Shown here: piece after piece, positions 18,005 to 25,517 of the stretch
Layout: each line of letters begins with the position of its first letter
How positions within the stretch are numbered: the stretch's first letter is position 1
Source of the DNA: Eubacterium maltosivorans
GTDB taxonomy: Bacteria; Bacillota; Clostridia; Eubacteriales; Eubacteriaceae
Direction of reading: 5' to 3'
Assembly: GCF_002441855.2 (NCBI RefSeq)
Contig: NZ_CP029487.1
Span: 496,001 to 560,000 of the forward strand
Length of the DNA stretch: 64,000 bases
Translations under genes and position numbers: made by a program
The notes under the pieces: model-generated
What the model saw: the letters and a program-made list of their open reading frames with translations, nothing else
Told to the model about the DNA's origin: nothing
The model's database searches: none

Positions 18005-18499
18005 ATGTATCAGAATGAGTTTATACCAGCGGTTTTCAAGCTTCAGTTTAAATCCGATGCCCCCATGACGCCCGAGGAGTGGGAGGAAATGATCGGCAGC
18101 CTCATGGGCGTGTACGCCAACCGCATATCAGAAAGAGAAAAGACCTTTATCGGCCATATCAAGGGCCTGGCGGAACTTTCGGACGCCGCCTTTATCAAGT
18201 TCAGCTGTGTCAACGCCCTGGCCGGCGTTCATCACGAGTATACGGGCGGCAGCGAAGCGTCGAGCCAGGTGAAAATGATCATCAATTCCCTGGTCAGCGG
18301 TGTTACTGCCGAGGAGAGCCGGAAGCTTTTAAACCTTTCCTGGCTGTTTATTGAGAAGGACTATCATCAGGTGGTTATGCGGGTGACAGAGGCCATCACC
18401 GAGGAAGCCCATGAGCATCACGATCACGACGGCGAAGTTTGCCCTGTCTGTCACGGGCATCACGATCATGGGCATGAACACCAGCATCACGACCATTAA
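18005..18499 (+). CDS. histidine-rich metal-binding partner of the G3E GTPase
   Basis: 164 residues. Residues 1-130 are a helical domain resembling the C-terminal part of CobW-type proteins. The tail is extremely rich in His, with the stretch HEHHDHDGEVCPVCHGHHDHG including a CPVC pair. It follows the GTPase by 16 nt with its own AGGAGA site. The tail suits storage or transfer of Zn, Ni or Co. It is the last gene of this transcript. Confidence 0.75.
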   Translation: MYQNEFIPAVFKLQFKSDAPMTPEEWEEMIGSLMGVYANRISEREKTFIGHIKGLAELSDAAFIKFSCVNALAGVHHEYTGGSEASSQVKMIINSLVSGVTAEESRKLLNLSWLFIEKDYHQVVMRVTEAITEEAHEHHDHDGEVCPVCHGHHDHGHEHQHHDH

Positions 18500-18553
18500 T
18501 CATGTCAACAAACTTTAACAATAAGAGGCAAAGCATTAAAAAGAGAACGGTTT

Positions 18554-18709
18554 AGTTGAAAGTTGAAAATGGAAAGTGGAAAGTTCAGGTACAAATCTGC
18601 CTTTGACAGATTTGATTGGATACGGCCTGCGGCCGTGATTTCAATCGCTTTTGCGTTAGCAAAGCGTTCCATAACCTTCAACTTTCAACCTTCAACCTTT
18701 AACCTGAAC
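18554..18709. repeat. structured intergenic repeat-like element
   Basis: About 155 bp bounded by low-complexity arms in opposite sense: GTTGAAAGTTGAAAATGG... at 18555 and ...CTTTCAACCTTCAACC near 18680. Between them are three small hairpins (CAAATCTG/CAGATTTG, ACGGCC/GGCCGT, CGCTTTTG/CAAAGCG). It is possibly a dispersed non-autonomous repeat. The rest of 18500-18758 shows no gene. Confidence 0.4.
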
Positions 18710-18758
18710 AGCCTCGTGTTTTATCTTTGTTCCTGACTTTTGAATTTATTAATCATGT

Positions 18759-18795
18759 AAAAAGGCTTTATTTTAAAAGAATAAGGCCTTTTTTT
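18759..18795 (+). terminator. terminator upstream of the mtaB module
   Basis: AAAAAGGCTTTAT (18759-18771) pairs with ATAAGGCCTTTTT (18781-18793), with a T-run. Confidence 0.75.
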
Positions 18796-18833
18796 AGTAT
18801 GATTTTAGCATAATAATTATAAAAAGCAAGATA

Positions 18834-18891
18834 TTACCGAAAAGTATATAAATCGTCCAAAGACAGACAGCCCCGCAGGGTGTATGATAAT
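18834..18891 (+). promoter_or_regulatory. putative LytTR-type half-site and promoter before the mtaB operon
   Basis: TTACCGAAAA at 18834-18843 is identical to elements at 27184 and, inverted, at 30243. A weaker copy (TCCAAAG) sits 20 bp further on. TGTATGATAAT at 18881-18891 could be an extended -10. The second repeat is degenerate here, so regulation is tentative. Confidence 0.35.
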
Positions 18892-18929
18892 AACATAAAT
18901 AATTATTTAATAAGTCCCGCGGGGTGATC

Positions 18930-18998
18930 ATGATGTATATTTTAAGGAAAGAGGAGTGTATTAAAGCGTTAAAGGATGTTTTAAAAAGGATATTTTAG
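18930..18998 (+). CDS. possible 22-residue leader peptide
   Basis: An ORF starting MMYILRKEECIKALKDVL behind GCGGGGTGATC, ending 17 nt before the next gene. It is highly charged and amphipathic. It may be a leader peptide of the mtaB transcript or a chance ORF. Confidence 0.3.
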   Translation: MMYILRKEECIKALKDVLKRIF

Positions 18999-19014
18999 GA
19001 TTAGAGAGGCTTTT

Positions 19015-19422
19015 ATGGAATTTAAAGTAATCACAAATCTGATGGCAAATTTGGAAGAAGAAAATCTGATGCTGGCGATTGATGAATTTTTAGCTTTAAA
19101 TCCATCGAGGGAAGAAGGATTATATGTGATCGAAGCCTGCCGGCAGGGAACGGAGAAGGTCGGAACACTTTTTGAGGCTGGTGAGTACTTTGCCGGTGAT
19201 TTATTACTGGCAGGCCAGCTTTTCAGAGAAGTGAAAAAGCGGCTGGAACCAGTAGTCGGCAGCGGACTGGATGACCTGAAGTCTGGTGCCATTGCCCTGG
19301 GCCCTGTTTATGGAGATGGACAGGAGGACGGAAATGAGATTTTCAGACGCCTGGTGGAAATGGCCGGGTTCATCGTCATCAACCCTTGTTGCAAAGGCTC
19401 CCTTCAGCATTCAACGAACTAA
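19015..19422 (+). CDS. truncated, His-less corrinoid-protein paralogue
   Basis: 135 residues. Residues 1-90 match the helical cap domain of MtaC/MttC proteins (YVIEACRQGTEKVGTLFEAGEYFAGDLLLAGQLF). The B12 domain starts correctly (GAIALGPVYGD) but reads GQEDGNE where the family has LHDIGKN, so the cobalt-ligating His is gone, and it stops after about 45 residues at FIVINPCCKGS. It lies 18 nt before mtaB in the same orientation. It could be a decaying gene or a cap-only accessory protein. Cobalamin binding as in MtaC is not expected. Confidence 0.7.
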   Translation: MEFKVITNLMANLEEENLMLAIDEFLALNPSREEGLYVIEACRQGTEKVGTLFEAGEYFAGDLLLAGQLFREVKKRLEPVVGSGLDDLKSGAIALGPVYGDGQEDGNEIFRRLVEMAGFIVINPCCKGSLQHSTN

Positions 19423-19440
19423 AAAGTGGAGGATACAAAA

Positions 19441-20823
19441 ATGGCAAAGAAATTTGATAAATTGGCAATTAATCATCTGGATGATTTTATTTATGGCTCC
19501 TGCCCGAACCCTGTGACCACCAAGAGCGGCATGGTCATCGGCGGCGGCACCATCTATCCGGAAATTAACTTTACACTTCCAGGTATGGATGTAAACGATC
19601 AGACCATCGATAAGGCGCTGAGCATTTATTCCAATATCATCGACGGCGTGCTCAAGCGCGCGGCAGAGCTCTACGCGCCCGGCGTACTGGTCGAATTTGA
19701 AACCGTGCCGGACTTTACCGAGCACCCGAAATATGGCATCGACGCCAACCGCATTTTGTTAAACGGCATTAAGGAAGCGGCTGACAAGTACGGCCTCAAG
19801 GCAGCGCTGCGGACGACCCCCAACGACCTGCGCGAAATGAGCCGTCCTCCGGTAATGCGCGGCGGTAAATACTGGGATACCATGCTGGAGCTGTACGAAC
19901 AGTGCGCCAAGGATGGTTCGGACTTCTTATCCATCGAATCGACCGGCGGTAAGGAAATCAACGACGAAGCCCTAGTAAAGGCGGATATCCGCAAGGCCAT
20001 CTTCGCCATGGGTGTTCTGGGCTGCCGCGATATGGAATATCTCTGGGGCAACCTGGTTAAATTATCCGACGCTAATGGCTGCTTCGCCGCTGGCGACTCT
20101 GCCTGCGGCTTTGCCAACACCGCCATGGTGCTGGCCGAAAAAGGCTTTATCCCCCATGTGTTCGCGGCGGTTATGCGTGTTGTGGCAGTGCCGAGAGCGC
20201 TGGTTGCCTTTGAACAGGGCGCCGTTGGCCCAAGCAAGGACTGCGCTTACGAAGGCCCATACCTCAAGGCCATTACCGGCAGTCCCATCGCCATGGAAGG
20301 AAAGAGCGCGGCGGGCGCCCACTTAAGCCCGGTTGGCAACATCGCGGCAGCAGTGGCCGATACCTGGAGTAATGAATCCATCCAGCAGGTTAAGCTTTTA
20401 TCCGAAATGGCGCCGGTAGTGGGTATGGAACAGCTCGTGTACGACTGCCGTCTCATGAACACAGCCAAGGAAAAGGGCCAGGGGATCATGATGCGAGACT
20501 TGCTCACCGAGTCCGACGCGCCGCTGGACGTTCAGGCATGGGTTCTGAGACCAGATGTTGTGCTTAAGATCGCCGGCGAGCTGGTTAAAGAACAGGATAA
20601 CTTCCTGAGAACCAAGCTGGCCGCCAAGCTGACCATCAATGAGCTGCGCGACGCCATCAAGGCCGAAAAGGTCAAGGCTGACCGCCGCGACATGAAATGG
20701 CTCGACAAGATGGAAAAAGCAGTGGACAAGATTCCAGACGATCCGGAACAGTTCTACGCAGAAATCAAACCCGAGCTGGATATGGACAAATGGCACCCTG
20801 AAGGCTACGGCTTAAAGGCTTAA
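19441..20823 (+). CDS. mtaB: methanol:corrinoid protein methyltransferase MtaB
   Basis: 460 residues, the usual MtaB length. It transfers the methyl group of methanol to the Co(I) corrinoid of MtaC. By comparison with the Methanosarcina enzyme, the zinc ligands Glu (SIESTGGKE, Glu166), Cys (GDSACGFANT, Cys222) and Cys (GPSKDCAYEG, Cys268) are all present, as is the MEGKSAAGAH stretch. ATG 19441 is chosen for its GTGGAGG site; an upstream GTG overlaps that site. It is followed by an RNA hairpin, mtaC and the methyl-THF transferase gene, a complete methanol-to-methyl-THF route for acetogenesis. Confidence 0.93.
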   Translation: MAKKFDKLAINHLDDFIYGSCPNPVTTKSGMVIGGGTIYPEINFTLPGMDVNDQTIDKALSIYSNIIDGVLKRAAELYAPGVLVEFETVPDFTEHPKYGIDANRILLNGIKEAADKYGLKAALRTTPNDLREMSRPPVMRGGKYWDTMLELYEQCAKDGSDFLSIESTGGKEINDEALVKADIRKAIFAMGVLGCRDMEYLWGNLVKLSDANGCFAAGDSACGFANTAMVLAEKGFIPHVFAAVMRVVAVPRALVAFEQGAVGPSKDCAYEGPYLKAITGSPIAMEGKSAAGAHLSPVGNIAAAVADTWSNESIQQVKLLSEMAPVVGMEQLVYDCRLMNTAKEKGQGIMMRDLLTESDAPLDVQAWVLRPDVVLKIAGELVKEQDNFLRTKLAAKLTINELRDAIKAEKVKADRRDMKWLDKMEKAVDKIPDDPEQFYAEIKPELDMDKWHPEGYGLKA

Positions 20824-20897
20824 GCAGCGGATATTAATATTCTAAAATAAAAAACGGAAAATTCACTATTAAAATATTTTTAAAAATTGGATAATAC

Positions 20898-20933
20898 CTT
20901 CCGGCGCAGCCAGTACACACTGCGCGCCGGAAG
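20898..20933 (+). other. intercistronic hairpin between mtaB and mtaC
   Basis: CTTCCGGCGCAG pairs with CTGCGCGCCGGAAG, and there is no T-tract. It is probably an mRNA-stabilising or processing stem rather than a terminator, since mtaC belongs to the same module. Confidence 0.55.
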
Positions 20934-20986
20934 CTCAGGTAAGCAGCTTTAATCAGGAATAAAAACAAAAATCGGAGGATATAAAA

Positions 20987-21622
20987 ATGGCAATTTTAGA
21001 AGATATTCAAAACTGTGTGTTAGACGGCGAACTGGATGAGATCAAGGATCTGGTACAGAAGGCAGTGGACGAAGGCATCGACCCCACCACCATCATCAAT
21101 GATGGCCTGATCGGCGGTATGAACATTGTGGCGCCGCTGTTTAAGAGTGGTGAAATGTTTGTGCCCGAAGTCATGGAATCCGCGGATACCATGAACGAAG
21201 GCATGCAGGTGGTTAAGCCCTTAATCACCGACGCCGACATGCCTACCAAGGGCAAGGTTATCATCGGCACCGTCAACGGTGACCTGCACGACATCGGCAA
21301 AAATCTGGTGGTCTTAATGATGGAAAGCCGCGGCTACACCGTGGTAGACATGGGGGTTGACGTTAAAGAAGAACAGTTTGTTGCAGGGATTAAAGAGCAC
21401 AAGCCAGACATTGTGGGCATGTCCTCACTGTTGACCACCACCATGATGAAGATTGACGACACCGTTAAATTAATTAACGAATCCGGTCTGCGTGACCAGG
21501 TTAAGATCATTATAGGCGGCGCGCCCATCTCTCAGGAATTTGCCGATGATATCGGCGCGGACGGTTATTCCGAAGACGCCTCTACCGCCGTTGAGCTCTG
21601 TGACCGCATGATGGCCATGTAG
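20987..21622 (+). CDS. mtaC: methanol corrinoid protein MtaC
   Basis: 211 residues. The helical cap (about 1-85) is followed by the B12-binding domain with GTVNGDLHDIGKN (His101 as cobalt ligand), MGVDVKEEQF, GMSSLLTTTM and IIGGAPISQEFADDIGADGYSEDA. It accepts the methyl group from MtaB and hands it to the methyl-THF transferase encoded downstream. Its ribosome site is ATCGGAGGA. It is about 40% similar by eye to the corrinoid protein at 16712, so the locus has two intact corrinoid proteins and one degenerate one. Confidence 0.92.
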   Translation: MAILEDIQNCVLDGELDEIKDLVQKAVDEGIDPTTIINDGLIGGMNIVAPLFKSGEMFVPEVMESADTMNEGMQVVKPLITDADMPTKGKVIIGTVNGDLHDIGKNLVVLMMESRGYTVVDMGVDVKEEQFVAGIKEHKPDIVGMSSLLTTTMMKIDDTVKLINESGLRDQVKIIIGGAPISQEFADDIGADGYSEDASTAVELCDRMMAM

Positions 21623-21685
21623 CAGGCAGAAAACTGGCATAAAGATTAGTTAAACATAAAATTTGACGAACAGGAGGCATTTCAA

Positions 21686-22489
21686 ATGCTGACAATTGTT
21701 GGTGAACTCATAAACACCAGCCGCCCCGCGGTTAAGGAGGCGGTAAATAACAAAGATGAAGCGTTCATCCGGGACCTTGCCAGAAAGCAGGCAGACGCCG
21801 GCGCGACCTATATCGACGTGAACTGCGGCAATATGGTCAAGAATGAACTGGAAATAATGGAATGGCTTGTGAATATTGTTCAGGACGAGGTGGACACCCC
21901 CCTGTGCATTGACAGCCCCAACGCCAAAGCACTGGACGTGGGCCTGGCCCTGTGTAAAAATGGCCGTCCCATGATCAATTCCATCTCTGACGAGGATGAG
22001 CGTTATGAATCTGTTCTTCCCTTAATTAAAAAGTATAACGCCAAAATCGTCGTGCTGTGCATGGATTCCACCGGTATGCCGGAAACCGCGGCCGACCGCA
22101 TGAAGGTTGTGAAAAACCTTTATGCCAAGCTCAAGGCCGAGGGCATCGCCGATGACGACATGTACTTTGACCCGCTGGTCAAGCCCATCAGCAGCGTTAC
22201 CAGCGCTGGAGAGGAAGTGCTCGACACCATCCGGCAGATCAAGCAGGATTACCCCGATGTACACTTCATGTGCGGTTTAAGTAACATTTCCTATGGCCTG
22301 CCGAACCGCAGTATACTGAACCGTTTGTTTGTAGTCCAGACAATGACCCTGGGGATGGACGGCTATGTACTTGACCCCACCAACGGCAAGATGATGGCTG
22401 ATATCATCACATCCACCGCGCTCCTTGGCAAGGACAACTACTGCGGCAAGTATATCAAAGCGCACCGCAAAGGCAAGCTGGACGCATAG
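21686..22489 (+). CDS. mtaA: methylcorrinoid:tetrahydrofolate methyltransferase (MtaA-type, pterin-binding)
   Basis: 267 residues. This is the MeTr / pterin-binding TIM-barrel type (GELINTSRPAVKEAVNNKD, ARKQADAGATYIDVNCG, CIDSPNAKALDVGL, FMCGLSNISYGLPNR), not the UroD-type MtaA of methanogens. It moves the methyl group from methyl-MtaC to THF, feeding the Wood-Ljungdahl pathway. Related acetogen proteins have also been called MtqA or MtvA, so the symbol is by role. It is last in the operon, with the ribosome site AGGAGGC. Confidence 0.88.
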   Translation: MLTIVGELINTSRPAVKEAVNNKDEAFIRDLARKQADAGATYIDVNCGNMVKNELEIMEWLVNIVQDEVDTPLCIDSPNAKALDVGLALCKNGRPMINSISDEDERYESVLPLIKKYNAKIVVLCMDSTGMPETAADRMKVVKNLYAKLKAEGIADDDMYFDPLVKPISSVTSAGEEVLDTIRQIKQDYPDVHFMCGLSNISYGLPNRSILNRLFVVQTMTLGMDGYVLDPTNGKMMADIITSTALLGKDNYCGKYIKAHRKGKLDA

Positions 22490-22544
22490 TCTGATGCGTA
22501 ACCCGATGATTTCATTCTCCAAGTGAAATGATCACCCCTCTATG

Positions 22545-22691
22545 GCCGGCGGTACATCACCGCCGGCTGCTCATCAAATGAATAAATAATTTAAAGAAAA
22601 TTACCCTTCCAAACTAAAATTTTTAACATTTAGCAGTAAACATTTAACAGTCGGCAGGAATGCTCCCCTCCAAGAGCCTTCCTGCTTTTTA
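22545..22691 (+). terminator. two hairpins ending the mta operon
   Basis: GCCGGCGGT/ACCGCCGGC (22545-22567) has no T-run. GCAGGAA/TTCCTGC (22654-22685) is followed by TTTTTATA and is the likely terminator. The rest of the 355-nt gap up to the next gene holds a promoter only. Confidence 0.65.
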
Positions 22692-22785
22692 TATTGTAAG
22701 CGGGCTGGGATACGTCGAAACGGCGCACCCCGGCCTGAAACAGGCCGTATCGACCCAGATGACCGCCTGGGCGGTGTAATTAAGC

Positions 22786-22815
22786 CTTGCCCCAGGCATA
22801 AAAGCACTGTATAAT
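22786..22815 (+). promoter_or_regulatory. promoter of the GGDEF gene
   Basis: TTGCCC about 17-18 nt before TATAAT (22810-22815), some 30 nt upstream of the start codon. Confidence 0.5.
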
Positions 22816-22845
22816 AGATATAATGAGAAACTGAGGAGCCTGTAT

Positions 22846-23820
22846 ATGAAAAAGATTGAGGAAAAGGCAGTTGCCTTTGCAAAATCCATATGGGAGGATT
22901 ATCTGGTCAATCGTGATCTTCTGAAGCTGACGAAGGTGTTTGACGATAACGCTTCCTATATTGGCACCGGAGACGGCGAAATCTGTTATAGTCTGGAACA
23001 GGTTCGCGCAGCGCTCCTGGGTGAGGAAGAGGAGTGGAACGGCCATTTTACCATTGATGACCAGTGGTATGAGGTTCGGGTCATGAGCAATGAATTTGTC
23101 GTTGTTTTTGGAGGCTTTGACGCCCATGAGGCCAGCGATAACCCACTGGTTGCGGCCATGCACACCCGCTTTTCTCTGACACTGCGGGTCAGCGGCGATA
23201 CCTTTAAGGTCGTCCACCTGCATCACTCCGTCCCCAATTTTGAGCAGCTGGAAGGGGAATTCTTCCCTAAGACCATTACGGAAAAGCGCAACGAGGAATT
23301 CCGCCATGCCCTTGAGCAGAAAACCAACGAACTCAGGCGGATGGCCCAGCTGGACTCACTGACAGGCCTTTTAAACCGAGTCAGTGTCGAGCAGGAGATT
23401 AACACCTCTCTGGAGCAGGGCGCAGAGGGCGTGCTGCTGATGATTGACATCGATGATTTTAAGGGGATTAACGATGTGTTCGGCCATCTGGCCGGCGATA
23501 CCGTGCTAAAGGTTTTGTCCGACCGGATCCGCGACAGCTTTGGCGGCCAGAGCATCATGGGCCGTGTAGGCGGCGACGAGTTTGTGGTCTTTGCACAAAA
23601 GACAGCCGGCCGCGACAGCATCGGCCAGACTGCCCAGCAGTTCTGTGAGCGTGTGGTAAAGCCTGTCATGGATATTCCAGACTGCAGCATTACCGTCAGC
23701 ATTGGCATCGCCCTGGCGCCGGATAACGGCAGCACCTACAGCGCGCTGGTGCGTTCAGCCGATCAGGCCCTGTACGAGCGCAAGAAAAACAGTAAAAACG
23801 GCTATGTATTCGCCGGATAA
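22846..23820 (+). CDS. diguanylate cyclase with SnoaL/NTF2-like N-terminal domain
   Basis: 324 residues. Residues 1-135 look like an NTF2/SnoaL-type sensory domain (SIWEDYLVNRDLLKLTKVFDDNASYIGTGDGEICYSLEQVRAAL). A short helix at about 140-165 leads into a GGDEF domain with DSLTGLLNR, DIDDFKGINDVFGHLAGD and the intact signature RVGGDEFVVF. It should make c-di-GMP. I did not identify an RxxD inhibitory site with certainty. No phosphodiesterase gene is adjacent; a degenerate HD-GYP-like protein lies at 35790. GAGGAG precedes the start. Confidence 0.85.
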   Translation: MKKIEEKAVAFAKSIWEDYLVNRDLLKLTKVFDDNASYIGTGDGEICYSLEQVRAALLGEEEEWNGHFTIDDQWYEVRVMSNEFVVVFGGFDAHEASDNPLVAAMHTRFSLTLRVSGDTFKVVHLHHSVPNFEQLEGEFFPKTITEKRNEEFRHALEQKTNELRRMAQLDSLTGLLNRVSVEQEINTSLEQGAEGVLLMIDIDDFKGINDVFGHLAGDTVLKVLSDRIRDSFGGQSIMGRVGGDEFVVFAQKTAGRDSIGQTAQQFCERVVKPVMDIPDCSITVSIGIALAPDNGSTYSALVRSADQALYERKKNSKNGYVFAG

Positions 23821-23950
23821 ACGGCAGTAAGAGCGGCTTAGAGTCCGCTCTTTTTGTTTAGGCGCAAAAAGGCGAAAAAAATACTTGAATTTTGTCACAG
23901 TGGGCTTTGGCTGTCGTCTAATCCTGTATAAGCATAAAGGAGGAAACATA

Positions 23951-24781
23951 ATGGTTTCAGAAAAAGAGATGCGTACTTTTATCAGGCGAGCCCTGGAGGG
24001 GGATAAGGAAGCACTGGGGACTGTGCTGGAATCGGTTCAGGATATGGTTTTTAACCTGTCGCTGCGCATGATGGGAATGATCGAGGACGCCGAGGACGCC
24101 ACCCAGGAGATCATGATCCGTGTCATGACAAGCCTTTCGTCCTTTAAGGGAGAGAGCCTTTTTTCCACCTGGGTTTACCGTATCGCCAAAAACTATCTGG
24201 TGGATTACCGCCGCTCACGGTTCGACCGTCAGCCCCTCACCTTTGATTTTTATGCCCGCGATATCGAGCAAGGCATGGCTGAGCGCTGCCCGGATCCTCA
24301 GGCTGGGGTGGACGCCGAGCTTTTGGCCGAGGAGCTGAAGCTTTCCTGTACCAATGTCATGCTGCAGTGCCTGGACGCGGAAAGCCGCTGTATTTATGTG
24401 CTGGGCGCCATGTTCAAAATCGACAGCGCCATGGGGGCCAATATTTTTGATACAACGCCGGAAAACTACCGGCAGAAGCTCTCCCGCATCCGCAGACAGG
24501 TCAATGATTTCCTAAAAAAATACTGCGGCCTCAGCGGGAGTGGCATGTGCGCCTGCCAAAAGCGCCTTGGTTACGCGGTGGGCCAAAAGCGTTTGAACCC
24601 CGCACGTCTGGAGTACAGCGTTTTAGAGGTGTGCAAAAAAGAAATGGAAAACATGGATGCACTGGCCGGTGTATTTGAAAGCCTGCCAGAGTACCGTGTG
24701 CCGGAAAATGCCCGGGCCTTTATCAACCGTCTGGTAGCTTCAGATTCAATGGCTTCGATTCAGAAAGCGGGGAGAATATAA
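23951..24781 (+). CDS. ECF-type RNA polymerase sigma factor with C-terminal extension
   Basis: 276 residues from MVSEKEMRTFIRRALEG; AAAGGAGGA fits ATG 23951, and the longer frame has no ribosome site. The region 2 motif is MMGMIEDAEDATQEIMIRVMTSLSSFKGESLFSTWVYRIAKNYLVDYRRS. The region 4-like part is atypical, and about 110 further residues include a Cys pair (GMCACQKR) and a helical tail. No anti-sigma gene is adjacent. The next gene starts 2 nt later, so the two are coupled. Confidence 0.8.
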   Translation: MVSEKEMRTFIRRALEGDKEALGTVLESVQDMVFNLSLRMMGMIEDAEDATQEIMIRVMTSLSSFKGESLFSTWVYRIAKNYLVDYRRSRFDRQPLTFDFYARDIEQGMAERCPDPQAGVDAELLAEELKLSCTNVMLQCLDAESRCIYVLGAMFKIDSAMGANIFDTTPENYRQKLSRIRRQVNDFLKKYCGLSGSGMCACQKRLGYAVGQKRLNPARLEYSVLEVCKKEMENMDALAGVFESLPEYRVPENARAFINRLVASDSMASIQKAGRI

Positions 24782-24782
24782 G

Positions 24783-25469
24783 ATGAACGACAGTGAAAAA
24801 ATGCTGGATTTTCTGGCGCAGCTGCAGGCTAATAACACCCTGGAATGGATGCACAGTCATCAGCCAGAGTACAGGGCCGCCCGGGCCGCCTTTGTCGGCC
24901 TTGTCTCAGATTTAATGCAGAAGATGCTCCCCGACGAGCCCGACCTGGGCCTGATAAACCCTGGAGACCTTGTTTTCAGGCTTAACCGGGACACCCGCTT
25001 CAGTAAGGATAAGAGCCCCTACGCGCCGGCGTTCCGCGCGCATATTTCACCGCAGGGCAGAGGCATGGTGCCAGTGGGAGACTACCTGTTTGTCTCGCCA
25101 GGCCATATTTTTCTGGGCGGCGGTGTCTTTCACGCCAAAATGCCAGAGATCACCAGACGCATAAGAGATCAGATTGTGTTGGAGGGCAGTCGCTTCGAGG
25201 CTATTTTAGCGGCGCCAGATTTTGCCGAAAAACTGACGCTCCAGGGTGAAAAGCTTAAAAATGTGCCGCGCGGTTACGATAAAGAACACCCCTGTGGCGA
25301 ACTTTTAAAGCATAAGTCCTGGTATGTGGAGTATGGCATCGAAAAAGACCTGTTTTTGGACCGCGAAGCCTTTTTGGACGAGGCAGTGGATGTGTTCAGA
25401 CGGATAAAGCCCTTTAATGACTTTATCAACAAGGCTTTGGAAGGTCTTGAAATGCCCGGAAAAAGATAG
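24783..25469 (+). CDS. DUF2461-family protein
   Basis: 228 residues. Matches the TIGR02453/DUF2461 pattern: DFLAQLQANNTLEWMHSHQPEYRAAR, FRLNRDTRFSKDKSPYAPAFRAHISP, GGGVFHAKMPEITRRIRDQI and KHKSWYVEYGI. The family is widespread and its biochemical function is unknown. It follows the sigma factor gene by one nucleotide and is ended by a strong terminator. Confidence 0.85.
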   Translation: MNDSEKMLDFLAQLQANNTLEWMHSHQPEYRAARAAFVGLVSDLMQKMLPDEPDLGLINPGDLVFRLNRDTRFSKDKSPYAPAFRAHISPQGRGMVPVGDYLFVSPGHIFLGGGVFHAKMPEITRRIRDQIVLEGSRFEAILAAPDFAEKLTLQGEKLKNVPRGYDKEHPCGELLKHKSWYVEYGIEKDLFLDREAFLDEAVDVFRRIKPFNDFINKALEGLEMPGKR

Positions 25470-25480
25470 GATTAAGCATT

Positions 25481-25513
25481 AAAAAATCCCACGGATGGCT
25501 CGTGGGATTTTTT
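25481..25513. terminator. bidirectional terminator
   Basis: AAAAAATCCCACG pairs with CGTGGGATTTTTT between the converging DUF2461 and corrinoid-activator genes. Confidence 0.85.
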
Positions 25514-25517
25514 ATGC

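Noticed and set aside
18800-19014. Cobalamin riboswitch before the mtaB module
   Set aside because: No B12-box-like conserved sequence or matching fold was visible here or at 20824-20986; the promoter-type repeat explains the conserved bases better.
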